A DNA stretch of 7,474 nt from an uncultured Oscillospiraceae bacterium (GTDB lineage: Bacteria; Bacillota; Clostridia; Oscillospirales; Acutalibacteraceae), in assembly GCA_900546895.1 (NCBI GenBank), contig UREO01000149.1, positions 1 to 7,474 of the forward strand, in the 5' to 3' direction. Position numbers and translations under genes: made by a program. Positions 1-5,919 of this stretch are shown here, one piece after another; within the stretch, counting starts at the first letter, position 1, and the number at the start of each line of letters is the position of its first letter. The notes below the pieces were generated by a model. It did no database searches, was not told the origin of the DNA, and saw nothing but the letters and a program-made list of their open reading frames with translations.

Positions 1-44
1 CACCGTCTAATTCGTCGGCAGCGTCAGATGTGTATAAGAGACAG
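1..44 (+). other. Illumina Nextera adapter (non-genomic contig end)
   Basis: These bases match library adapter, not chromosome. Bases 1-3 (CAC) fit the end of the P5 arm. Bases 4-11 (CGTCTAAT) match the i5 index I know as S510. Bases 12-44 match the 33-nt Nextera Read 1 sequence, whose last 19 bases (26-44, AGATGTGTATAAGAGACAG) are the Tn5 mosaic end. The order P5 end, index, Read 1, insert is the expected library structure. Its reverse complement is what a read running through a short insert would give. Genomic sequence starts at 45, and the truncated gene there is cut by the library fragment end, not by a biological event. Confidence 0.98.
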
Positions 45-313
45 ATATTCACCATGTTGACCATGTATTTTGGAAAAGCGCCGGTGCTGTTCAGCGCAAG
101 ATACAGCGAGCCGTTCTGTTCCACTGCCGCCTGAATCCGGTGAATCAGCTCCCGGCCCTTTTCATCCGCAATATTTTCGCTGATCGTGCCGATGCCCTCC
201 CGCAGGGGGATTCCCGCCCTCAGCAGAAGAACCACCTGAGAACAGAAAAGAGAAACGTCGCCCGAGGAGAGAGGCTTTGTTTTACGCTGACTGATCGCCG
301 GATTTTGATCCAT
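45..313 (-). CDS. Type II secretion/type IV pilus F-family protein (GspF/PilC-like), partial, 3' end missing
   Basis: This gene starts at ATG 311-313 and runs off the genomic sequence at 45, giving 89 codons plus two bases. A strong Shine-Dalgarno, GGAGGA (320-325), lies six bases upstream. After a short polar N-terminus (about residues 1-15) the protein has the pattern of the first cytoplasmic F domain. It begins with an SSGDVSLFCSQ helix, then LLLRAGIPLREGI (about 29-41), and a later FPKYMVNMVN segment (80-89) that normally precedes the conserved GE.TG region. Known family members are polytopic inner-membrane platform proteins that link the assembly ATPase to pseudopilus or pilus growth. 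They are usually about 350-400 residues, so roughly three quarters is missing. The preceding gene ends 50 bp upstream with no clear promoter between, so co-transcription is likely. GspF, PilC and ComGB cannot be told apart here. Any reading past 45 is adapter-derived. Confidence 0.85.
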
Positions 314-363
314 GGTTCATCCTCCAAACCGCCTGTTGGCTTTTTTGTTCCGATTCTCCGCCG

Positions 364-1455
364 TTAATAGTATTTTTCCGCCGTATAAGTCCCGGCGGAC
401 TGCCCGGCCGCGGCAAAAGTGGAATCATAGCGCTTCCACCCGTCCAGATAAATCTCGTTCCAGGCATGGTATCCTGCGCTGGTGTTGCCGATGATCAGCC
501 GCGTCGGAATTCCCTGCGCGCGGCACATGGCGGCCATCAGAGCCGCGTAGTCGAAGCAGATGCCCGTTTTTGCGGACAGCGTGCTGTCCACGTTGGGCAG
601 ATAGCCCGCTTTTACGCTGTTCGCCTTTTGATAATCGTACTTGATGGTTGAGGTAATAAATTGATAAATGGCAGCGACCTTCTGTGCGTTGCCGGTTGCC
701 GAAGCGCAAAGGCTTTTTGCCTTAACCACCGCCGCGGAGGAAGCGCCGTAGCTGACGTACTGGTTGGGGTAAAGCGTATACCCCCAGCCCGAAACGGAAG
801 CGTTTAGCTGTTTGGAGCAAAGCTCGGCGTAACTGTCCCCCGAAACGTTTTCCATAAACCGTACTTTATAGGTGCCGCTGCCGCTTTGCAGGGGAAGAGC
901 GACGTAGACGCCGTCTGCCGCAAGGTTGTACTGGTAATAGGAGGAACCTCCGTTGAAATAAACCAATACCTTGATGACCGAGGAACCGCTGTAGCGTACC
1001 ATGACGTAACCCTGCCCGGCGTTGCTGAAATCGATCGAAGCGCCGCTTTTGCTGAAAACCTCCGTGCCGGGAGCCTGCGGCATCTTCGCCGTGACGGCGG
1101 GCATCGGCTTTGCGGCGGGGGCCGGCGCCGCCGTGGGCGGCAGGGACGAACTCATGACGACCGTTTCGGAAGAGGAATTCAGAACTTTGGAAACAGGGTC
1201 CTGCCTGGAGGAAGACGCCGGTTCCGACGGTACGCAGGAGAATTCGGCAGTTGAAGAGGAGCCGGCCCCGGAAGAGGAAGCTTCCCCAGAAGAAATGTCG
1301 TGTGAAGAAAACGGAGCCGAAACGGCGCCGGACTCCGCGGGAAAACTTGCGGAGGAGGAAGTCGGCTCCAAAGCACTTTCGGGGGATTGTCCGACACAGG
1401 CGGACAGCAGAAACACGAGCAAAAACACAGGGAATATGGATTTGTATTTCCGCAT
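364..1455 (-). CDS. Transglutaminase-like domain lipoprotein
   Basis: The 363-residue protein has a lipoprotein signal: basic start (MRKYK), hydrophobic core, and lipobox LSAC with the lipidated Cys at 20. Residues about 22-125 form a low-complexity Ser/Ala/Pro/Glu-rich linker, probably spanning the cell wall zone. Residues about 130-210 look like a small beta-sandwich domain (FSKSGASIDF, then alternating hydrophobics). The C-terminal domain (about 235-363) is transglutaminase-core-like. The likely triad is Cys300 (KTGICFDYA), His330 (GYHAWNEIYL) and Asp344 (WKRYDSTF). Bacterial members of this fold include proteases, amidases and cross-linking enzymes, so the reaction cannot be named. The triad is intact, so an active enzyme outside the membrane is inferred. 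A purine-rich RBS (GAGGGGAAGGA) precedes ATG 1453-1455. It lies 34 bp after the SARP-like regulator and 50 bp before the secretion F gene, which suggests one operon. Confidence 0.88.
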   Translation of the reverse strand: MRKYKSIFPVFLLVFLLSACVGQSPESALEPTSSSASFPAESGAVSAPFSSHDISSGEASSSGAGSSSTAEFSCVPSEPASSSRQDPVSKVLNSSSETVVMSSSLPPTAAPAPAAKPMPAVTAKMPQAPGTEVFSKSGASIDFSNAGQGYVMVRYSGSSVIKVLVYFNGGSSYYQYNLAADGVYVALPLQSGSGTYKVRFMENVSGDSYAELCSKQLNASVSGWGYTLYPNQYVSYGASSAAVVKAKSLCASATGNAQKVAAIYQFITSTIKYDYQKANSVKAGYLPNVDSTLSAKTGICFDYAALMAAMCRAQGIPTRLIIGNTSAGYHAWNEIYLDGWKRYDSTFAAAGQSAGTYTAEKYY

Positions 1456-1489
1456 GTCGTCCTTCCCCTCAGCCCGGTTTTCAAATCGC

Positions 1490-2710
1490 TTATTCCGCTG
1501 AATCGAGCGCGTTGATTCTTGTAGAAATTTTTACGTTGTCCCTGCGGTACCGGAACCGGAATTTCTGCAGGATACGGTCCACCACCATTTCCGCATTTTC
1601 GTAGCTGATAAGGGGCAGCATCACGATAAACTGTGTGGTGCTGTAGGAAGCGACCGTGTCCCCTTTGCGCAGACTGTCCATAATGGTTGTTTTCAGCCGC
1701 ACGGAAGCCAGCTTGGCGATCCGAGGCTTCGGCAGCTCGCCGTCCAGACCGCTGATGGTAAACAAAACAATAAAGACCGAGTTTCCGGTACGCGCCACCG
1801 AACGCGCCTGAATCCGGTAGATGGATTTGAATACGTCGTAATCACAGTAATATGCGCCTTCCACGGCGGAAGCTTCCTTTAGGTCGTTCTTAATAACGCC
1901 CAAGTCCATTTCCACATTGTTGATGCTGTTGACCAGCTGTTTATACAGCGCACGCATGGATTCGGAAATATCCACGCCCAGCTCCTTGTAAAACAGGTCG
2001 ATCACATAATTGTAGTGGTCCCGCGCTTTGTTGCGCTGGCCGGTGGAAAGGTAGCCGAACAGAAGCATCTTGTGGACGGATTCCTCAAGCGGGGAATAAA
2101 TGAGCGCGTTTTCACAAATCCGGGTCACCTCGCTGAAACGGCGAAGATCAATCAGCAGCCCGCAGCAGCGCAGCACGCACTGATGATAAAGATTCGAGTA
2201 GTACGCGCTGGCGGAAATCACCCAGTTGCTATAGGTCGATTTGGGCAGAAATTCCCCGCAGTAAAGCTGCAGGGCGGCTTTAAAAGCCTCTACCCGTTCT
2301 TCCTGCGTTTTGGAAACGTCGCTTCCCCGCCGGTAAAACTCCGTAAACTGCTCCGTGTCAATCAGACAGGAATAGCTGTTGTTCCACGAATAGGTATTGT
2401 GGATATACTGAATGTACTCCGCCTTATCGTTTCCCGAAAGGCCCTTCAAAAGCTCCCGGGCCCGGTAAACAAGGTTTTTTAGAGCGTTCAGCGGGTTATT
2501 GCATTGATTGTCCGGCCACAGTACTTCCACCAGCTTTTCGGTGGAATTTTCCTTATGCCGGTTCGCAATCAGGTATTGAATCAGCATCCACACCCTTTTG
2601 GTGCGGCCTTTCAAATTCGTAAGCTGATTGCCGTTAATGGTGATGGAGAATTCGCCCAGCATTTTGATCTGAATCTGTTCCTGTGCAACAACGTCGGGCA
2701 GCATAAGCAC
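1490..2710 (-). CDS. SARP/BTAD-type transcriptional regulator with degenerate GGDEF-like C-terminus
   Basis: Three regions are visible in 406 residues. Residues about 13-105 look like an OmpR/SARP winged helix: IQIKMLGEFSITING, then KRVWMLIQYLIANR, LVEVLWPD and NALKNLVYRARELL. Residues about 112-262 fit a bacterial transcriptional activation domain of TPR-like helices (LQLYCGEFLP, LEESVHKMLLFGYLSTGQRNKA, YKELGVDISE). Residues about 288-402 resemble a GGDEF fold: LRKGDTVASYSTTQF followed by IVMLPLISYENAEMVVDRI. In active diguanylate cyclases the motif before F361 would be GGDE; here it is STTQ (357-360). The metal-binding Asp in the first strand also appears absent (FTIS, 317-320). It is therefore probably a sensory or dimerisation module, not an enzyme. 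The start may be GTG 2708-2710 (AAAGGG four bases upstream) or in-frame ATG 2702-2704 (spacing ten). It is the first gene of a likely operon, so it may regulate that operon or itself. The DNA target and ligand are unknown. Confidence 0.85.
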   Translation of the reverse strand: MLMLPDVVAQEQIQIKMLGEFSITINGNQLTNLKGRTKRVWMLIQYLIANRHKENSTEKLVEVLWPDNQCNNPLNALKNLVYRARELLKGLSGNDKAEYIQYIHNTYSWNNSYSCLIDTEQFTEFYRRGSDVSKTQEERVEAFKAALQLYCGEFLPKSTYSNWVISASAYYSNLYHQCVLRCCGLLIDLRRFSEVTRICENALIYSPLEESVHKMLLFGYLSTGQRNKARDHYNYVIDLFYKELGVDISESMRALYKQLVNSINNVEMDLGVIKNDLKEASAVEGAYYCDYDVFKSIYRIQARSVARTGNSVFIVLFTISGLDGELPKPRIAKLASVRLKTTIMDSLRKGDTVASYSTTQFIVMLPLISYENAEMVVDRILQKFRFRYRRDNVKISTRINALDSAE

Positions 2711-2749
2711 TCATCCCTTTCCGAAAAATATACCGGAATATATATAATT

Positions 2750-2778
2750 ATGGTAACACATGGAAATCAAATTGACAA
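2750..2778 (-). promoter_or_regulatory. Predicted sigma-A promoter for the SARP-like regulator operon
   Basis: On the minus strand, a -35 TTGTCA (2773-2778) is followed by a 17-base spacer and a -10 TACCAT (2750-2755). TGT directly before the -10 gives an extended -10. Transcription would start near 2743, about 33 bases before the GTG start. The region is AT-rich and follows the nrdDG terminator, consistent with an independent unit. It is predicted from sequence only. Confidence 0.6.
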
Positions 2779-2812
2779 GGAAAATTTGGTACAAGATCGC
2801 CTATATTTTTAC

Positions 2813-2851
2813 AAAAAAGAAGCATCCCCCATCAGGAGAACGCTTCTTTTT
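2813..2851 (-). terminator. Rho-independent terminator of nrdDG, overlapping the nrdG stop codon
   Basis: Read on the minus strand, AAAAAGAAGC (2842-2851) pairs with GCTTCTTTTTT (2813-2823). An inner stem, TCTCC with GGGGA, extends the hairpin. The nrdG stop codon TGA (2832-2834) lies in the apical loop and the U-run follows the outer stem. The A-rich and U-rich flanks make it potentially bidirectional, but no plus-strand gene approaches it here. Confidence 0.8.
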
Positions 2852-3353
2852 CGACTTCATCCAGCACGAGCGTGCCGGTTTCTCTCGTTCGGTTCATATC
2901 AATGACGCGCTGGTTCCGGCTCCCCCGGAACACAAGGGTCAGGTCCTTTTGCTCCTGCAGGAACGGTCCGTCGATCAACACGTCGGCTTCCCGCAGCAGC
3001 GCGTCGGTGTCCGGGTCGTGCCGCGCGCAAAGCTCCTCATAGAGATAACCCGTAAATACGGTCAGATCCAGCTTCCTTGCGTGAATCCGCCTGGCCAGCT
3101 CCACCAGTGGCTTCGGTTGGGAAAAAGGCTCCCCTCCGCTGAAGGTCACGCCTTTCAGGAGCGGGTTTTCACAGATTTCGGCGAACAGGTCGTCAATATC
3201 CGCCCATTTCCCGCCGTTAAAATCATGGGACTGCGGGTTGTGGCAGCCGGGGCAGCGGTGAGGGCAGCCCTGTGCAAATACCACATAGCGGAAACCCTTT
3301 CCGTCCACGATCGACTCGGGCTCGACTCCGCAAATTTTCAGCTTAGAGCCCAT
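2832..3353 (-). CDS. nrdG: Anaerobic ribonucleoside-triphosphate reductase activating protein (radical SAM)
   Basis: The 173-residue protein, normal for the family, is the activase that uses S-adenosylmethionine and a [4Fe-4S] cluster to place the glycyl radical on NrdD. The radical SAM motif CxxxCxxC is at Cys30, Cys34 and Cys37 (QGCPHRCPGCHNP). The SAM-binding GGEP follows at 73-76 in TFSGGEPFSQP. Later family segments VLIDGPF (125-131) and FRGSRNQRVID (142-152) are present. Its ATG (3351-3353) lies inside the end of nrdD, an 11-bp overlap. The best purine-rich stretch (AAAGGGA) is about 12 bases from the start, so translation probably depends on coupling to nrdD. Its last codons form one arm of the transcription terminator. 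It works only with a class III NrdD, which is the adjacent gene. Confidence 0.97.
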   Translation of the reverse strand: MGSKLKICGVEPESIVDGKGFRYVVFAQGCPHRCPGCHNPQSHDFNGGKWADIDDLFAEICENPLLKGVTFSGGEPFSQPKPLVELARRIHARKLDLTVFTGYLYEELCARHDPDTDALLREADVLIDGPFLQEQKDLTLVFRGSRNQRVIDMNRTRETGTLVLDEVEKEAFS

Positions 3354-5676
3354 GCTTCACTCTGTCCCTTTCTTCCGCGCGTTTCGCGTTGTTCCACCGG
3401 TCGGTGGTGCCGACCAGATACCCGGTGATCCGGCGGATCCGCTCAAATTTGGGGCCGCCGTCGTTTTCGGAGCGGTGGCACTTGGGGCATTCGTTGTCAA
3501 TAATCCCGTTGAAGCCGCACACCGGGTCGCGGTCGACCGGGTGGTTCACCGAACCGTAGCCGATGCCGTGTTCCTTCATGCAGCGGATTACCGCTTCAAA
3601 CGCGTCGATATTTTTGCAGGTGTCGCCGTCCAGTTCCACATAGCTGATGTGGCCCGCGTTGGTCATCGCGTGGTAGGGCGCTTCCAGCTCAATTTTCTGA
3701 AACGCCTTGATCGGGAAATAAACGGGCACGTGGAAAGAGTTGGTGTAATACTCGCGGTCGGTGACGCCCGGAATTTTGCCGTATTTCTTTTGGTCAATGC
3801 GCACAAAGCGGCCGGAGAGCCCTTCCGCCGGAGTGGCAAGCAGGGTGAAGTTCAGGCCGGTTTTCGCCGATTCGTCGTCCATCCGCTTTCTCATATAGGA
3901 AACAATTTCAAGGCCGAGCTTCTGGCTTTCCGCGCTTTCCCCGTGGTGCTTTCCGGTCAGCGCTTTCAGCGTTTCGGCAAGGCCAATAAAGCCCATGCTC
4001 AGAGTGCCGTGCTTTAGGACCTCTTCCACACTGTCCTGCGGGTCGAGCTTTTCGGAGTCGATCCAGACGCCCTGCCCCATCAGGAACGGATAGTTGTATA
4101 CTTTTTTGGAGCACTGGATTTTAAAGCGGTGCATCAGCTGGCGGATGACGAGATCCATCCGTTTGTCCAGCGTTTCATAGAAAGCCTTGAGGTCGCCCTT
4201 CGCCTCGATCGCGATGCGGGGAAGGTTCAGCGAGGTAAAGCTCAGGTTTCCGCGTCCACAGGTGAGTTCCTTCGTCCTGTCGTGGGTATTGCCCATGACA
4301 CGGGTGCGGCAGCCCATATAAGCCACCTCCGTATTGTAGTCGCCTTCTTGATAGTACTGCAGGTTGAACGGCGCGTCGATAAAGCTGAAATTCGGGAACA
4401 ACCGCTTCGCGCTTACCTTGCAGGCCAGCTTGAACAGGTCGTAGTTGGGGTCGTCCTCATTGTAGTTGATTCCCTCTTTGACTTTGAAAATCTGTACGGG
4501 GAAAATTGGCGTTTCGCCGTCTCCCAGCCCGGCGGAGGTGGCGTTGAGCAGGTTACGGACGAGCATGCGTGCTTCCGGCGAGGTATCGGTGCCGTAGTTG
4601 ATAGAAGAAAACGGGACCTGCGCGCCCGCGCGGGAATTCATGGTGTTCAGATTATGTATGAGAGCTTCCATTGCCTGATAGGTCGCCGACTCGGTGTTGC
4701 CGGTGCCGGCTTTTACGGCGTACCGGTGCGCGCGCACGGCTTCCTCTTCGGAGATTTCTTCAAAGCTGTTTTTCTTCTGATGCGCCGGAAGGTAGGCCTT
4801 CAAAGCATCGCCGTACCGGTCGGCGGAGGAAAGCGTAATATCCGTGCCCAAATCCGCCCGGATGGTTTTGACCAGCGCGTCGGCATCCGTTTCCTTCATT
4901 CCGTTTGCAACCTGAAAAAACTGGGAAAGGGCTTTGAAATAAGCCTTCCGGAAGGTTTTAGCGACGCCCGGCGCCAAGGAATAATCGAAATTCGGAATGG
5001 ACTGCCCGCCGTGCATTTCGTTCTGGTTTGCCTGAATTGCAATACAGGCCAGCGCGGCGTAGGAACGGATGTCGTTCGGCTCGCGCAGCGCGCCGTGTCC
5101 GGTGCAAAAGCCGCCCTTGAACAGCTTGATCAGATCGATCTGGCAGCAGGTTTCCGTCAGCATATAGAAGTCCTCGTCGTGGATATGGATGTCGCCGCTA
5201 AGATGCGCGGCGGCAATTTCCTTCGGAAGGACGTAGTTGTTGATAAAATATTTGGAGCCCTCGGAACCGTATTTCAGCATGGTCCCCATAGCGGTGTCCG
5301 CGTCGATGTTTGCGTTTTCGCGCTTGATATCGGCATCCTTCGCGTCGCGGAAGGTCAGCTCCTTGTAGATGTTCATCAGGTCGCCCTCGGCCTGGCGGAT
5401 TTTGGTGTGCTCCGCGCGGTAAAGGATGTAAGCCTTTGCGGTTTTGGCGTAGTCCGCGGCAATCAGGGTTTCCTCCACCGCGTCCTGTACCTGCTCGACG
5501 GTGGGGATGCTGTCGCCCTGAAAGGCCCTGACTACCTTGCCCGTCAGCCGGTCAAGAACGGGCGCGCCCATCTCTTCCTCCGCGACCGCCTGGTTGGCTT
5601 TATAAATCGCATTGCGAATTTTTTCTTTATCGAACGTCACAACTACACCGTTGCGTTTCTGTATTTTGACAGCCAT
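3343..5676 (-). CDS. nrdD: Anaerobic (class III) ribonucleoside-triphosphate reductase
   Basis: The 777-residue enzyme reduces ribonucleoside triphosphates to deoxyribonucleotides without oxygen, using a glycyl radical made by NrdG. Residues about 3-92 are an ATP-cone allosteric domain (KIQKRNGVVVTFDKEKI, PTVEQVQDAVEE). Catalytic-barrel landmarks are IHIHDEDF (163-170), Cys177/Cys178 (LTETCCQID), QNEMHGGQS (218-226), the likely thiyl-radical Cys456 (YMGCRTRV) and GRGNLSFTSLNLPRIA (474-489). The C-terminus holds the zinc segment (Cys720, Cys730, Cys733) and the glycyl radical loop RITGYLVGTTDRWNNAK with Gly752. The first zinc-site position, often Cys in a CPxC motif, reads Asp717 here (DRDPVCGF). 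AAAGGA lies ten bases before ATG 5674-5676. It is transcribed with nrdG from a promoter carrying NrdR-like boxes. Confidence 0.97.
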   Translation of the reverse strand: MAVKIQKRNGVVVTFDKEKIRNAIYKANQAVAEEEMGAPVLDRLTGKVVRAFQGDSIPTVEQVQDAVEETLIAADYAKTAKAYILYRAEHTKIRQAEGDLMNIYKELTFRDAKDADIKRENANIDADTAMGTMLKYGSEGSKYFINNYVLPKEIAAAHLSGDIHIHDEDFYMLTETCCQIDLIKLFKGGFCTGHGALREPNDIRSYAALACIAIQANQNEMHGGQSIPNFDYSLAPGVAKTFRKAYFKALSQFFQVANGMKETDADALVKTIRADLGTDITLSSADRYGDALKAYLPAHQKKNSFEEISEEEAVRAHRYAVKAGTGNTESATYQAMEALIHNLNTMNSRAGAQVPFSSINYGTDTSPEARMLVRNLLNATSAGLGDGETPIFPVQIFKVKEGINYNEDDPNYDLFKLACKVSAKRLFPNFSFIDAPFNLQYYQEGDYNTEVAYMGCRTRVMGNTHDRTKELTCGRGNLSFTSLNLPRIAIEAKGDLKAFYETLDKRMDLVIRQLMHRFKIQCSKKVYNYPFLMGQGVWIDSEKLDPQDSVEEVLKHGTLSMGFIGLAETLKALTGKHHGESAESQKLGLEIVSYMRKRMDDESAKTGLNFTLLATPAEGLSGRFVRIDQKKYGKIPGVTDREYYTNSFHVPVYFPIKAFQKIELEAPYHAMTNAGHISYVELDGDTCKNIDAFEAVIRCMKEHGIGYGSVNHPVDRDPVCGFNGIIDNECPKCHRSENDGGPKFERIRRITGYLVGTTDRWNNAKRAEERDRVKHGL

Positions 5677-5694
5677 TTTGAAACATTCCTTTCA

Positions 5695-5718
5695 AAGCAA
5701 AAACTCCGTAATTTGCTT
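5695..5718 (-). other. Small hairpin in the nrdD leader
   Basis: In the predicted 5' leader of nrdD, AAGCAAA and TTTGCTT form a 7-bp inverted repeat around a 10-base loop. It ends a few bases before the ribosome binding site. It lacks a downstream U-run, so it is not an intrinsic terminator. It could affect leader stability or ribosome access, but may have no function. Confidence 0.35.
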
Positions 5719-5741
5719 CTTTTTTTCAGTGGATGCTTTAA

Positions 5742-5770
5742 ATTTTACCGCAATATCATGTGCTTGTCAA
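5742..5770 (-). promoter_or_regulatory. Strong sigma-A promoter for nrdDG
   Basis: The minus strand reads TTGACA (5765-5770), a 17-base spacer, then TAAAAT (5742-5747). This is a perfect -35 with a -10 one base off consensus. The expected start near 5735 gives a leader of about 59 bases. Two NrdR-box-like sequences overlap or flank it, which implies repression by nucleotide status. Confidence 0.85.
5748..5763 (-). promoter_or_regulatory. NrdR box-like operator, promoter-proximal
   Basis: The minus strand GCACATGATATTGCGG matches the known NrdR consensus ACACWATATATWGTGT at 11 of 16 positions by eye. It fills almost the whole spacer between the -35 and -10 of the nrdDG promoter, so a bound repressor would block polymerase. 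The individual match is modest; support comes from its pairing with the better box 16 bases upstream. Confidence 0.6.
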
Positions 5771-5779
5771 GAAAAACTT

Positions 5780-5795
5780 CCACAAGATATAGCGT
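5780..5795 (-). promoter_or_regulatory. NrdR box-like operator, upstream
   Basis: The minus strand ACGCTATATCTTGTGG matches ACACWATATATWGTGT at 13 of 16 positions by eye. It lies nine bases upstream of the -35 of the nrdDG promoter. Its start is 32 bp from that of the proximal box, about three helical turns. This is the usual tandem arrangement for NrdR, the ATP-cone repressor of bacterial nrd operons. Confidence 0.75.
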
Positions 5796-5829
5796 TAAAT
5801 TTTTAATTATTAGAATTATTACGCTATAT
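5787..5829. repeat. 9-bp inverted repeat in AT-rich DNA upstream of nrdDG
   Basis: ATATAGCGT (5787-5795) and ACGCTATAT (5821-5829) are perfect inverted copies separated by 25 very AT-rich bases. The left arm is half of the upstream NrdR-like box. The right arm sits in a further weak NrdR-box match (5821-5836, about 11 of 16 by eye). It could be a third operator or an AT-rich upstream element. No U-run pattern supports a terminator. Confidence 0.45.
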
Positions 5830-5871
5830 GTACCATCTTGATACAATTGTAAAAAAGGCGGAATCGGTCGC

Positions 5872-5894
5872 AAAAAGCCCCCCTTTCGGGGGGC
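5872..5894 (-). terminator. Rho-independent terminator of the hxlR-type/aldo-keto reductase operon
   Basis: The minus strand carries a perfect 7-bp stem, GCCCCCC with GGGGGGC, closed by a GAAA tetraloop (5884-5887). It is followed at once by TTTTT (5872-5876). It starts 25 bp after the aldo/keto reductase stop codon and separates that unit from the nrdDG promoter. Confidence 0.93.
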
Positions 5895-5919
5895 GGTATT
5901 TTTACAAAGGAATTCGCCG

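Noticed and set aside
26..44. Tn5 mosaic end as evidence of a natural transposon
   Set aside because: It is joined to the rest of the Nextera adapter and an index, so it comes from library preparation.
1022..1501. Plus-strand acidic open frame of 159 codons opposite the lipoprotein
   Set aside because: Its Glu-rich composition is only the complement of Ser/Ala codons in the lipoprotein linker; no RBS or family pattern.
2772..2807. Plus-strand TTGACA with TATATT as a promoter
   Set aside because: The spacing is about 24 bases, too long, and no plus-strand gene follows.
2760..3428. Plus-strand open frame of 222 codons across the nrdG region
   Set aside because: It is antisense to nrdG, whose radical SAM motifs are intact, and it crosses the nrdDG terminator hairpin.
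4129..5841. Plus-strand open frame of 570 codons opposite nrdD
   Set aside because: It is antisense to an unmistakable nrdD, has no recognisable domain and lacks a convincing RBS. GC-biased codon use in nrdD explains the lack of stops.
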